Assembly: GCA_964490975.1 (NCBI GenBank)
Contig: CAZBEQ010000031.1
Location: 1-41,140, forward strand
DNA: 41,140 bases
Direction of reading: 5' to 3'
Source of the DNA: DTU013 sp964490975
GTDB lineage: Bacteria; Bacillota; Clostridia; Acetivibrionales; DTU013
The notes below the pieces were generated by a model, which was not told where the DNA came from, made no database searches, and saw only the letters and a list, made by a program, of their open reading frames with translations. Of this stretch, positions 7,534 through 15,963 are shown piece by piece. Position 1 is the first letter of the stretch. Each line of letters begins with the position of its first letter. The translations under genes and the position numbers were made by a program.

Positions 7534-9933
7534 ATGATATTTTCAACTGCTATAGCTTACTGCAAATCTATCATTGTAAAATTATTGGCTATCATCCTTC
7601 TTTTTATGCTTATAATTTCCAATGGCATAATTTGCACTGCAGAGACGAAACCGGACTCAAGTCGGAAAAACATATTGATCCTGCATTCATACGATGAAGG
7701 ATTAAAGTGGACACATGATCAAAATGAAGCAATTTTTAACTTATTCAGAAAACAATACTCAATATATAACTTATATATTGAGTATATGGATTGTAAAAAT
7801 TTTTCGGATGGAAAAAACCTTGAGCAGTTTGAAGAAAGAATGGCTTACAAATACTCATCTAAAAAGATAGATATTATTATTACTACAGACGATCCTGCGC
7901 TTCAATTTGCTTTGGAAAAAAGATCTGAATTATTTTCTGATGCGCCGATCGTTTTTTCAGGCGTCAACAAAAAAGGAGTCGAAGAATTAACTAGCGGACA
8001 AACCTCAGTTACAGGCGCAATCGAAGAAATTGACCCTGTAGGGACTTTAAAAGCCGCTCTCATGATAAATCCGGACATTAAGGAGATATATGTCCTGTAT
8101 GACAATACCGAGAGTGGACTGACAACGGGAGAGTTAACCGTTAATGCTATACAAGAGGAAAGCCCTTTTATCAAGGTTACTCCTCTTAATAGCAAGAGTA
8201 TGGAAGAGATAAATCAAATAGTTAGTAATGCAGCTGATGACAGTATAGTCTTATGCACATCCTTTACAACTGATATAAATGGAAATATAATTGGCCTGGA
8301 ATATTATGGCCGTGTGTTATGCCAGAGCTCCAGGGTGCCTGTGTACCACCTGTTCGATTTGGGTATTGGTAATGGTGCTGTCGGCGGAAGCGTTGTAATA
8401 GGAAGACTGCAGGGAGAGCAAGCTGCTGGCATAGCACTGAGGGTATTAAATGGAGAGGATATTTCACAGATACCTTTTGTAAGTAAGGCTGCGACAAAGT
8501 ATATGTTCGATTATGATGTGCTGCAGCGTTTTTCAATAAACACTGACAGCCTTCCTGTAGGCAGCAAGGTCATAAATAAGCCTTATTCCTACTTTGAAGA
8601 GCATGCGAATGTCTTTTTGACTGCAGTAACGGCATTTGTAATGCTTTTGATTTTTATTATTGTTCTGCTTTTTTATCTTAATAGGTTGCGGGGAATGAGA
8701 AAAGAGCTTATTGAGAATAATTTACAATTGACCGGTCTTAACGAGGATCTTACAGTTGCAAGCAACAAATTGAAAAAGCAGTATGATGAATTGGTTTCAG
8801 TACAGAATGATTTAAGCAGCAGCAAGCTTAAGGTTAATCGTATAATTGATAAAATGATAAACGGTTTCTTTATATTTGAACCTGTGTTCAATGCCAAGCA
8901 TAAACTTGTTGATATACGATTCTTGTTAGTTACCCAAAGCTTCTTTGATAATATGGATATTCCGAAAACAGATATTACCGGCAAGACCTGGCTGGAGGTG
9001 TTCGGAAGGCCAAACAATAATCTTGGCTATTATGAGTATTTGATTGAAACAGGCAGATCCAGCAGATTTGAGAGTTACGATGCTCAAAGAGGAGTCTACT
9101 ATCTGATTGAACCTTTTCTTATAGATGAAAACCAATATGGCGTTATGTTTGAAAATATAACAGAGTATAAAAAGGTTTTGAAAGAAGTTAAGCTGCTAAA
9201 TACTGATCTGGAAAAGAGAGTTGTCGACAGGACAGTAAAATTACAGGATGCCATAGAGGAACTGGAGTCGTTTTCCTATACAGTATCACATGACTTGAAA
9301 TCACCGCTTAGGGCTGTTGATGGTTATGTTAAGATAATGCTTGAAGATTTTGGAGAAAAACTGGATAGCGATGCTGTACAGATGCTTAATAATATTAGCA
9401 CGATCAGCAGAGAATCCATTGATATGATAAATGCAATACTGAACTATTCCAGGACATCCAGGGCAGTTATGAATAAGGAGCAGGTGAGTATTAAAACAAA
9501 GATAGAGGGATTATTCAATGAATTGAAGCATGCTTACCCCCGGCACGAAGCCGAGCTGATAATTGAAACCGGTCTGCCAGAGGTTTTTGTTGATTATGTT
9601 TTATTTGGACAGGTGATACAGAATATTTTGTCTAATTCCTTTAAGTTTTCACAGGGCAGAGAAAAGACTGTAATAACTGCAGGCTGTAATATTACAGAGG
9701 ATCATTATGTCATATATATAAAGGACAATGGTGTTGGCTTTGATATGAAGTATTCAGGGAAATTATTCGTACTATTTCAAAGGCTTCATACGGCTGATGA
9801 GTTCGAAGGAAGCGGTATAGGACTGGTCACTGTTAAGAAGATAGTCGAGAAACACGGTGGAAAGGTTTGGATAGAAAGCAAGCTTGGTGAAGGTACGACA
9901 GTATTTTTTACTATTCCTATAAAACCAAATTAA
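7534..9933 (+). CDS. Membrane sensor histidine kinase with ABC_sub_bind-type sensor domain
   Basis: This 799-residue protein is a likely membrane sensor. An N-terminal signal/anchor helix (about residues 12-37) is followed by an extracytoplasmic domain (about 45-330) resembling the ABC transporter substrate-binding family PF04392: it opens NILILHSYDEGLKWT and contains VLYDNTESG and VVIGRLQGEQAAGIA. A second membrane helix (about 358-382) leads to a coiled coil, a PAS-like region (about 435-550), a second coiled coil and a kinase core. The phospho-acceptor is His586 in SYTVSHDLKSPLRAVDGY. The ATPase domain has NILSNSFKFS (N box), DNGVGFD (G1), the FQRLH segment seen in phytochrome-type kinases and GSGIGL (G2). 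No response regulator gene is adjacent; the GGDEF/EAL gene 52 bases downstream is a possible functional partner but has no receiver domain. The ligand is unknown. Confidence 0.88.
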   Translation: MIFSTAIAYCKSIIVKLLAIILLFMLIISNGIICTAETKPDSSRKNILILHSYDEGLKWTHDQNEAIFNLFRKQYSIYNLYIEYMDCKNFSDGKNLEQFEERMAYKYSSKKIDIIITTDDPALQFALEKRSELFSDAPIVFSGVNKKGVEELTSGQTSVTGAIEEIDPVGTLKAALMINPDIKEIYVLYDNTESGLTTGELTVNAIQEESPFIKVTPLNSKSMEEINQIVSNAADDSIVLCTSFTTDINGNIIGLEYYGRVLCQSSRVPVYHLFDLGIGNGAVGGSVVIGRLQGEQAAGIALRVLNGEDISQIPFVSKAATKYMFDYDVLQRFSINTDSLPVGSKVINKPYSYFEEHANVFLTAVTAFVMLLIFIIVLLFYLNRLRGMRKELIENNLQLTGLNEDLTVASNKLKKQYDELVSVQNDLSSSKLKVNRIIDKMINGFFIFEPVFNAKHKLVDIRFLLVTQSFFDNMDIPKTDITGKTWLEVFGRPNNNLGYYEYLIETGRSSRFESYDAQRGVYYLIEPFLIDENQYGVMFENITEYKKVLKEVKLLNTDLEKRVVDRTVKLQDAIEELESFSYTVSHDLKSPLRAVDGYVKIMLEDFGEKLDSDAVQMLNNISTISRESIDMINAILNYSRTSRAVMNKEQVSIKTKIEGLFNELKHAYPRHEAELIIETGLPEVFVDYVLFGQVIQNILSNSFKFSQGREKTVITAGCNITEDHYVIYIKDNGVGFDMKYSGKLFVLFQRLHTADEFEGSGIGLVTVKKIVEKHGGKVWIESKLGEGTTVFFTIPIKPN

Positions 9934-9985
9934 AATGTTGTGTTTTGAAGCTAGTAATTGAAACCGAAAGGTGGTTATAGCAAAT

Positions 9986-11587
9986 ATGGATAAAAAAATA
10001 AAAACAGCTTTAAAAGCCTCTATTTTCTATATGCTGGCTGGCTCTGTATGGGTTTTGGTTACAGATAAAATATTAGGCTCCATTGTTGATGACAAGGAGA
10101 CCCTCGCCAGGATCAGCCTTATAAAGGGATGGACTTTTGTTGCAGTTTCCGGTTTAATCGTATTTATAATCGGTTATAATGCACTAAAAAAACTTATTGC
10201 AGCCGAGAGTGAATTATTGAAAGCAAACACTGACATATCTAAGGCAAAGGATGAACTAGCAACATCGTATGAAAATTTACTGATAATGAAAAAGAAACTT
10301 CACGACATGGCATACTACGACCAGCTGACTGGTTTGAGAAATAAATTATCGCTTGAAGAGGATATTGCTAAAATCATTGAAAATAATAAAAAATTTGCAC
10401 TATTTTATATGGATTTAGATAACTTCAAGTATGTCAATGATGCTTTTGGCCATTTTTTTGGAAATAAATTACTTAAGGCTACAACAGAGCTACTTGTAGG
10501 ATTGATGGAAGAGAATAACAGCTTGTATAGGCTTGGCGGCGACAAATTTATTATTTTGCTGTTTGACGAAAATGGTATATTCAATATAGAGAGCTTTGCT
10601 TTGAGCATACTGAAGTGTTTTAAAAATGCAATAATAGTAGATGATAAGACTTTCTACTGTACAGTGAGTATAGGCATAGCATTGTACCCTGAGCATGGAA
10701 AAGAAATGTATGACTTGCTTATGTGTTCGGAAATGGCATTGATAAAGGCGAAGGAGTCAGGGAAAAATCGGATAGTCATCTATAGCGAACCTATGAAATC
10801 ATCAGTACTTGAATGGATGGATACGGAAAAGTATCTACGGAATGCACTTGAAAAAAGTGAATTTGAACTTTATTTTCAGCCACAGCTTAGAATTGATACT
10901 AATGAGATATCAGGCTTTGAAGCCCTTATACGATGGAGAAACGATGAAATGGGTTTCATAATGCCCAGAAAATTCCTTAAGGTAGCTGAGGATACCCATA
11001 TGATAATTCCGATAGGAGAGTGGGTACTCAGAAATGCATGCATTTTCCTTAAGCGTCTACAACAGGATGGCTTCTATGACAAGACTGTAGCGGTGAACGT
11101 ATCGAAGATGCAGCTGATGCAGGACGATTTTGTTGAATGTGTAATGGAGTATATCGAGATGGCTGCAATTGATCCTAAAAACTTGGAAATAGAGGTTTCT
11201 GAAACAATTCTTGTCGAATCATATGATATTGTACTAGAGAAGCTCAGTGCTCTAAAAATGAAAGGTGTAGGAGTTGCTATCGACAATTTCGGTAAAGGAT
11301 ACTCTGCATTGAATTACCTGCATACGATTCCTGTTACGACATTAAAAATCGATAGGATATATGCAGATATAATTTCCTTTGGAGATAACAGTAGAATGTT
11401 AACTGATTTTTTGGTCAAGTCGGGGAAAAGTGCTAACCTTCGCATAGTAGGAGAGGGCATTGAAACACAGGAGCAGTTCGATTATCTTAAAGGACTTGGC
11501 TGTGACAGGTTACAGGGCTACTATGTGAGTCGGCCTCTTCAGGAAAAAGAGGCAATAAGAATGCTCCGGAAACCGGATGATGCATAA
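9986..11587 (+). CDS. Membrane GGDEF/EAL cyclic-di-GMP protein with altered motifs
   Basis: The 533-residue protein has two N-terminal membrane helices (about residues 8-30 and 48-66), a short coiled coil, a GGDEF domain (about 105-265) and an EAL domain (about 280-525). The GGDEF signature is GGDKF (residues 184-188); the change of Glu to Lys at the metal-binding position should weaken or remove diguanylate cyclase activity. The EAL triplet is intact (312-314), as are the ETI, KIDR and GEGIET segments, but the usual DDFGTGYSSL is DNFGKGYSAL (433-442), replacing one of two conserved metal-site aspartates by Asn. It may therefore be a weak phosphodiesterase or a c-di-GMP/GTP-binding regulator. 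GTG at 9971 is in frame, but the AAGGTGG at 9968-9974 makes the ATG at 9986 the better start. It is probably co-transcribed with the upstream kinase. Confidence 0.9.
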   Translation: MDKKIKTALKASIFYMLAGSVWVLVTDKILGSIVDDKETLARISLIKGWTFVAVSGLIVFIIGYNALKKLIAAESELLKANTDISKAKDELATSYENLLIMKKKLHDMAYYDQLTGLRNKLSLEEDIAKIIENNKKFALFYMDLDNFKYVNDAFGHFFGNKLLKATTELLVGLMEENNSLYRLGGDKFIILLFDENGIFNIESFALSILKCFKNAIIVDDKTFYCTVSIGIALYPEHGKEMYDLLMCSEMALIKAKESGKNRIVIYSEPMKSSVLEWMDTEKYLRNALEKSEFELYFQPQLRIDTNEISGFEALIRWRNDEMGFIMPRKFLKVAEDTHMIIPIGEWVLRNACIFLKRLQQDGFYDKTVAVNVSKMQLMQDDFVECVMEYIEMAAIDPKNLEIEVSETILVESYDIVLEKLSALKMKGVGVAIDNFGKGYSALNYLHTIPVTTLKIDRIYADIISFGDNSRMLTDFLVKSGKSANLRIVGEGIETQEQFDYLKGLGCDRLQGYYVSRPLQEKEAIRMLRKPDDA

Positions 11588-11618
11588 TAGTGAAATAATT
11601 CAATTTCGCACCAATACT

Positions 11619-11661
11619 GGCATTATGACAGAATTGTAAGATGTCTGCCATAATGCCTTTT
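11619..11661 (+). terminator. Terminator after the GGDEF/EAL gene
   Basis: GGCATTATGACAGA (11619-11632) pairs with TCTGCCATAATGCC (11644-11657) with one mismatch in fourteen, followed by TTTT. The minus-strand side has no T-run, so it serves the plus-strand operon rather than the convergent small gene. Confidence 0.8.
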
Positions 11662-11682
11662 CATTGGCTAGCAAAATAATTG

Positions 11683-12000
11683 CTATGAAATGTCAAGACT
11701 TCTTGCTTTTCGCTCGACTTTCTTAAGTTTGGAGGTTTCTTCGTAGTTTTCACCCTCGATAATTTTTGATACTATGTGTGCTTTTTCAATTATCATATCC
11801 ATGAGTATATTTCTGATGTTGTCTGCCGATTCCTCAAGATCAAAATACTTTTTTAGTTCATTGATAAAGGAGCTTCTCTCAAGGGCTTCAATATCGATGC
11901 TTTTAGATTTCCCGGAAGCATTGAGGATGAATTGTCCAGTGTAACTGTATTCATCTTCGGTGATGTTAAGACCTGATAGTATCAATTGATTTGTTTTCAT
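11683..12000 (-). CDS. Small protein of unknown function
   Basis: This gene encodes 105 residues and is not recognised. There are no cysteines, signal peptide or membrane helix. The N-terminal half (TNQLILSGLNITEDEYSYTG) looks like beta strands, while residues about 45-100 are charged and helical, ending in a KLKKVERKAR-type basic tail. A strong GGGAGGGAG ribosome binding site lies just before the ATG at 12000, which supports real translation. It is transcribed towards the GGDEF/EAL gene and away from the decarboxylase operon. No function is proposed. Confidence 0.65.
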   Translation of the reverse strand: MKTNQLILSGLNITEDEYSYTGQFILNASGKSKSIDIEALERSSFINELKKYFDLEESADNIRNILMDMIIEKAHIVSKIIEGENYEETSKLKKVERKARSLDIS

Positions 12001-12364
12001 ATTCTCCCTCCCTGGTACAATATAGTTTATGCAATGCTGTTTTGTACGAATTACTAAGTTCGAATATTTAGTGATGAAAGAAAGTTAAATAAACCTTGAT
12101 GCTTACATGGTAAAAAACAAAGTAACGTTTATATCTGATTTTACCATTATAAAGATGTTTTATAAATACTTTTAGTAACATTTTCATATTTAATTTTAAT
12201 TTATTGAAGATTTTTCATATTTGATTTATAATTGAAAAGATTATGTAAAGCAATTGACGATTAAGGATAATGTGCCTGTAAAGTTTTGTGCAGTTATTAT
12301 CTATGTATAGAGAATAACTCTAGCAGAGGGCTATTGTTATACAATCAGAAGGGGTTGAAGTATT
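12001..12364. other. AT-rich divergent intergenic region
   Basis: This 364-base stretch separates the small minus-strand gene from the decarboxylase operon. It holds the plus-strand promoter at 12204-12232 and about 130 bases of leader before the first codon. I see no open reading frame, tRNA, T-box or recognisable riboswitch in it, and no copy of the 150-bp repeat found elsewhere in the window. Confidence 0.6.
12204..12232 (+). promoter_or_regulatory. Promoter of the oxaloacetate decarboxylase operon
   Basis: TTGAAG at 12204-12209 and TATAAT at 12227-12232 are separated by 17 bases, a near-consensus housekeeping promoter. The resulting leader is about 125 bases long. Confidence 0.7.
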
Positions 12365-13762
12365 ATGGATACCAGTCAGAGTACGAAGCGGGTAAGTATA
12401 ACAGAAACAGTACTTCGGGATGCAAACCAGTCGCTTATTGCGACAAGAATGCCATTTAGTGATATGGAGGATATCCTGGCTTCTCTTGATGAAGCAGGTT
12501 ATTATTCACTTGAATGCTGGGGTGGAGCAACCTTTGATTCTTGTCTCAGGTATTTAAATGAAGATCCGTGGGAAAGACTTGAGAAAATCAAGCGCAAGGT
12601 TAAGAGAACCAAGCTCCAGATGTTGTTGCGAGGACAGAACATATTGGGTTACAAGCATTATCCTGATGAGGTCGTAAGAAAATTTGTTGCTAAGTCAGTA
12701 GAATGCGGCATGGATATTTTTAGGATCTTTGATGCTTTAAATGATTTCAGGAATATCGCGACAGCTGTTGATGAAACTAAAAAGCGCAAAGCTCATGCAC
12801 AGGGCTGTATTTGTTATACTACAAGCCCGATCCATAATCTCGAGAATTATGCTAAGATGGTTAAACAGCTTGAGGGGATGGGCGTTGATTCTATTTGTAT
12901 AAAAGACATGGCGGGAATTATGGGTCCCCAGGAGGCATATGACCTGATAAAGACTATAAAGGAGACAGTTAAGCTTCCTGTTTATCTACATACGCATTCA
13001 ACTACGGGTTTAGGCCCAATTACCCAGACCAAGGCGGTTGAAGCAGGCTGTGACGGACTTGACTGCGCTATATCTTCTTTTTCCGGCGGGACATCCCAGC
13101 CGTCTACCGAGACGATGAATTATGCATTGAAACAGATGGGATATACGACAGGGTTAAATGAAAGTGCTCTAAAAAAGATCAATGACTATTTCAAACCTAT
13201 TAAGTCAAAGTATATTGCATCTGGACAGATGGATGCTTTTGTAATGGGTACTGAAACAGACGCTCTTGTATATCAGGTGCCGGGCGGCATGCTTTCCAAT
13301 CTGATAGCGCAGCTTAAAGCACAAAATGCTATAGATAGGCTGGATGAGGTTCTTGAGGAAACTCCAAGAGTAAGGAAGGATCTGGGGTATCCTCCGCTGG
13401 TTACTCCGATGAGCCAAATGGTAGGAGTTCAGGCAGCAGCCAATGTTCTTGCCGGCGAAAGATATAAGAATATATCAAAAGAGGTCAAGGCTTATTTGAG
13501 AGGCGAATACGGAAAGGCACCTGGTGAGATCGATCCGGAACTGATAAAAAAGGTATTGGGTGATGAAAAGCCTATTGAAGGAAGGTTTGCAGATACTTTG
13601 GAACCGGAATTCGAAAAGACTAAGGCAAAGCTGGGACGGCTTGCAAGAAATGATAAGGATGTACTTTCTTATATCGCATTCCCGCAGATAGCTGAGAAGT
13701 TTTTCAACGATAGGGAAGAGAGAACGACTACAATGGTTTCGTATAAAATAGTAAAAAAGTAA
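12365..13762 (+). CDS. oadA: Oxaloacetate decarboxylase alpha subunit, carboxyltransferase part
   Basis: This 465-residue protein is the carboxyltransferase of a biotin-dependent decarboxylase: it takes CO2 from oxaloacetate and carboxylates biotin on the separate carrier encoded two genes downstream. The HMGL-like barrel comes first (ITETVLRDANQSLIATRM, about residues 11-28; GGATFDSCLRYLNEDPWERL; metal ligands in HTHSTTG; the lysine in CIKDMAG that corresponds to the carboxylated lysine of the family), followed by the conserved PYC_OADA domain (about 300-460). The usual DAHQS/DGHQS motif is DANQS. The biotinyl domain fused to the C-terminus in classical OadA is missing, consistent with the free carrier gene. 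The context with an OadB-type pump argues for decarboxylase rather than pyruvate carboxylase. Confidence 0.92.
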   Translation: MDTSQSTKRVSITETVLRDANQSLIATRMPFSDMEDILASLDEAGYYSLECWGGATFDSCLRYLNEDPWERLEKIKRKVKRTKLQMLLRGQNILGYKHYPDEVVRKFVAKSVECGMDIFRIFDALNDFRNIATAVDETKKRKAHAQGCICYTTSPIHNLENYAKMVKQLEGMGVDSICIKDMAGIMGPQEAYDLIKTIKETVKLPVYLHTHSTTGLGPITQTKAVEAGCDGLDCAISSFSGGTSQPSTETMNYALKQMGYTTGLNESALKKINDYFKPIKSKYIASGQMDAFVMGTETDALVYQVPGGMLSNLIAQLKAQNAIDRLDEVLEETPRVRKDLGYPPLVTPMSQMVGVQAAANVLAGERYKNISKEVKAYLRGEYGKAPGEIDPELIKKVLGDEKPIEGRFADTLEPEFEKTKAKLGRLARNDKDVLSYIAFPQIAEKFFNDREERTTTMVSYKIVKK

Positions 13763-13774
13763 AGGAGGGTTCAT

Positions 13775-14119
13775 ATGTCGATATTTGAAAGCCTGGTTGT
13801 CGCTCTAATATGTATGACAATAGTATTTGCTGTACTGGCGGCACTATATTTAATGATAACTGTTATAACCAAGATTTTGGCAAGCGTTAAGGGAAGAAAC
13901 ACAGCTGAAAATGTGTCCGGTAATGCTGCAAATAATCCGTTGTCGGAAATGAATGCAGCTGCTGAACAGGTAGCGGCAGCTATAGACTCTGTAGCTGGTG
14001 ATTTAAAATTGAATAATGTGGAGGAGAAGACTGCTGCTATGATCATGGCTATAGTAAGCCACGAGTCGAAGATACCATTGAATGAGCTTGTATTTAAATC
14101 AATAAGCGCTGTTGAGTGA
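13775..14119 (+). CDS. oadG: OadG-like small membrane subunit
   Basis: The 114-residue protein has one N-terminal membrane helix (about residues 5-30, rich in Val, Ile, Leu and Ala) and a soluble tail. That layout and its position between the carboxyltransferase and biotin carrier genes identify it as the gamma/delta-type subunit, which in the Klebsiella enzyme stabilises the complex by linking the pump to the alpha subunit. Residues about 65-110 (a helix rich in Ala, then AAMIMAIVSHESKIPLNEL) are typical of the OadG-related subunits of clostridial and acidaminococcal decarboxylases. AAAGGAGGG lies 6-8 bases before the ATG, and the gene starts 12 bases after oadA. Confidence 0.85.
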   Translation: MSIFESLVVALICMTIVFAVLAALYLMITVITKILASVKGRNTAENVSGNAANNPLSEMNAAAEQVAAAIDSVAGDLKLNNVEEKTAAMIMAIVSHESKIPLNELVFKSISAVE

Positions 14120-14170
14120 AGCAAGGTGAAATGTTATAACAATAATTTTGAGATTGGAGTGGAGGTCAAT

Positions 14171-14569
14171 ATGAAATATGTAGTTACGATAAATAACAAG
14201 GAATATGAGGTAGAAGTTGAAAAGGGCCAGGCAGCTGTAGTAGGAATGAAAACAGTGCAAGCAACCGCAGCTCCGGCAGCAACCGCCGCACCGGCAGCGC
14301 CCGCAGTACCGGCTAAGGCTCCTGCAGCCAGACAGACACCTGTTGCAGCAGGCAGTGGAGAGACTATAAAAGCGCCAATGCCGGGTACGATACTCGATGT
14401 CAAGGTAACTGCAGGGACAAGGATCAAAAGGGGACAAGTATTACTTATACTTGAAGCAATGAAAATGGAGAATGAAATCGTAGCGTCGGTTGATGGTACA
14501 GTTGCACAAATTCATGCCACCAAGGGGTCATCCGTCAACACCGGAGATATCCTTGCCGTAATTGAGTAG
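14171..14569 (+). CDS. Biotin carboxyl carrier subunit of the decarboxylase
   Basis: The 132-residue carrier protein holds the biotin that shuttles CO2 between the carboxyltransferase and the Na+ pump. An N-terminal strand region (MKYVVTINNKEYEVEVEKGQ) leads into a flexible Ala/Pro linker (about residues 31-62) and a biotinyl domain with the motif EAMKMENE, Lys98 being the biotinylation site. The layout matches the gamma subunits of glutaconyl-CoA and methylmalonyl-CoA decarboxylases. An in-frame codon upstream (14126) lacks a ribosome binding site, whereas TGGAGGTC lies 4-6 bases before the ATG at 14171. A biotin ligase must be encoded elsewhere. Confidence 0.93.
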   Translation: MKYVVTINNKEYEVEVEKGQAAVVGMKTVQATAAPAATAAPAAPAVPAKAPAARQTPVAAGSGETIKAPMPGTILDVKVTAGTRIKRGQVLLILEAMKMENEIVASVDGTVAQIHATKGSSVNTGDILAVIE

Positions 14570-14582
14570 AGAGGTGATCAGA

Positions 14583-15722
14583 ATGTTCATTGATGCAATA
14601 AAGACTATATTACAGGATTCTGGTTTTGCTGCGATAACTTGGCAGCAATGTGTTATGATAGGTATAGCCTGTGTTCTTGTTTACCTTGCCATAGTCAAGA
14701 AATTTGAACCGCTTCTGCTATTGCCTATAGCTTTTGGAGTATTATTAGCAAATCTTCCTCTGGCAGGTCTGATGAATGGACCTCAGGAGGGCTCTACCGA
14801 ACCGGGTGGATTGCTATATTATCTGTACATGGGTGTAAAGCTTGGGATATATCCATCATTGATATTTTTAGGTATAGGAGCTATGACGGATTTTGGTCCG
14901 TTGATAGCAAGACCTTCAAGCCTTTTCATGGGTGCGGGCGCCCAGTTTGGTGTTGCTGCGGCCTTTGTAATAGCAATAGCATTAGGATTTACGCCACAGG
15001 AAGCAGGTTCGATCGGAATAATCGGCGGCGCTGATGGCCCGACTGCTATATATCTTACTACAAGGCTTGCTCCTAAATTGCTCCCTGCTATAGCTATTGC
15101 TGCTTATTCATATATGGCGCTGATACCTCTGATACAGCCGCCATTAATGAGACTTCTGACAACAAAGAAGGAAAGAGAAATAAAGATGGAACAGCTTAGG
15201 GAAGTATCCAAGCTGGAAAGGATAATTTTCCCGATTGCAGTAACTATTTTCTGTGTATTGCTTCTGCCTTCTGTTGCACCACTTATAGGCATGCTTATGC
15301 TGGGTAACCTTTTCAGAGAATCAGGGGTTGTTGAACGGCTTTCAAATACTGCACAGAATGCGTTGATCAATATTGTTACAATATTCCTTGGTACAACTGT
15401 TGGGGCTACTGCAGTGGCAGAAAACTTCCTAAGCCCTGAGACACTCAAGATAATTGGATTGGGACTTATGGCTTTCATGTTCAGCACTGTAGGCGGACTT
15501 CTTATCGGTAAAGTTATGTGTCTGTTGTCAGGCGGAAAGATCAATCCTCTTATCGGGTCTGCGGGAGTGTCAGCAGTGCCAATGGCTGCCAGGGTTTCCC
15601 AGGTGGAAGGCCAGAAGGCCAATCCGGCCAATTTCCTTCTTATGCATGCAATGGGGCCGAATGTGGCCGGCGTTATAGGCTCTGCGGTTGCCGCTGGTGT
15701 TCTGCTTGCCCTTTTCGGCTGA
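14583..15722 (+). CDS. oadB: Na+-pumping decarboxylase beta subunit
   Basis: The beta subunit releases CO2 from carboxybiotin and couples this to export of Na+ across the cytoplasmic membrane. The 379-residue protein is almost wholly hydrophobic, with roughly ten membrane segments, and carries the family motif GGADGPTAIYL, whose Asp lies in the ion pathway of characterised members. The C-terminal half shows FSTVGGLLIGK and MAARVSQVEG, also conserved in OadB/GcdB/MmdB. An in-frame TTG at 14562 overlaps the carrier gene; GAGGTG at 14571-14576 places the start at the ATG 14583. Sequence alone cannot tell oxaloacetate from methylmalonyl-CoA decarboxylase beta subunits; the oadA-type partner decides the call. 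Confidence 0.93.
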   Translation: MFIDAIKTILQDSGFAAITWQQCVMIGIACVLVYLAIVKKFEPLLLLPIAFGVLLANLPLAGLMNGPQEGSTEPGGLLYYLYMGVKLGIYPSLIFLGIGAMTDFGPLIARPSSLFMGAGAQFGVAAAFVIAIALGFTPQEAGSIGIIGGADGPTAIYLTTRLAPKLLPAIAIAAYSYMALIPLIQPPLMRLLTTKKEREIKMEQLREVSKLERIIFPIAVTIFCVLLLPSVAPLIGMLMLGNLFRESGVVERLSNTAQNALINIVTIFLGTTVGATAVAENFLSPETLKIIGLGLMAFMFSTVGGLLIGKVMCLLSGGKINPLIGSAGVSAVPMAARVSQVEGQKANPANFLLMHAMGPNVAGVIGSAVAAGVLLALFG

Positions 15723-15737
15723 TCCTTTGGATGATAT

Positions 15738-15766
15738 TATCATGGGGGCTCAAAACCCCCATGATA
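15738..15766 (+). terminator. Strong hairpin after oadB, without a T-run
   Basis: TATCATGGGGG (15738-15748) and CCCCCATGATA (15756-15766) form a perfect 11-bp stem with a 7-base loop. There is no U tract after it (TAACGAG follows), so it may protect the 3' end or be a Rho-dependent or processing site rather than a classical intrinsic terminator. Confidence 0.6.
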
Positions 15767-15851
15767 TAACGAGACGATAGATAACCTGTACCTCGTTGAA
15801 ACACTGCTGAGGTAAGAAATTTTTCTACAATGGAAAATTTTCATTGAACTG
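15767..15851 (+). repeat. Copy 1 of a short dispersed repeat (motif plus 57-bp block)
   Basis: TAACGAGACGATA at 15767-15779 recurs exactly at 17235-17247, and the block 15795-15851 (GTTGAAACACTGCTGAGG, then GTAAGAAA and GAAAATTTTC) recurs at 17394-17452 with roughly three quarters of positions the same. Copy 1 lies between oadB and the tRNA gene. No protein is encoded and the nature of the repeat is unknown. Confidence 0.65.
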
Positions 15852-15915
15852 AAGTATTATAAGTTTGAATAGAAGTTCAGGGATTTTAGGTAATATATTT
15901 TTTCAATAAAATCTA

Positions 15916-15945
15916 TTGCATTATGTATAAATGATATGCTATAAT
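15916..15945 (+). promoter_or_regulatory. Promoter of the tRNA-Gln gene
   Basis: TTGCAT at 15916-15921 and TATAAT at 15940-15945 are separated by 18 bases. The predicted start is about 12 bases before the mature tRNA 5' end, so the tRNA appears to be an independent single-gene unit. Confidence 0.7.
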
Positions 15946-15963
15946 AACCACTGTCGCCGATAT

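Noticed and set aside
14134..14427. Ala-rich minus-strand frame opposite the biotin carrier gene
   Set aside because: The Ala/Gly-rich translation is the reverse reading of the Ala/Pro linker codons, not an independent protein.
15518..15769. 83-codon plus-strand frame overlapping the end of oadB
   Set aside because: It overlaps the conserved oadB end in another frame and has no start signals.
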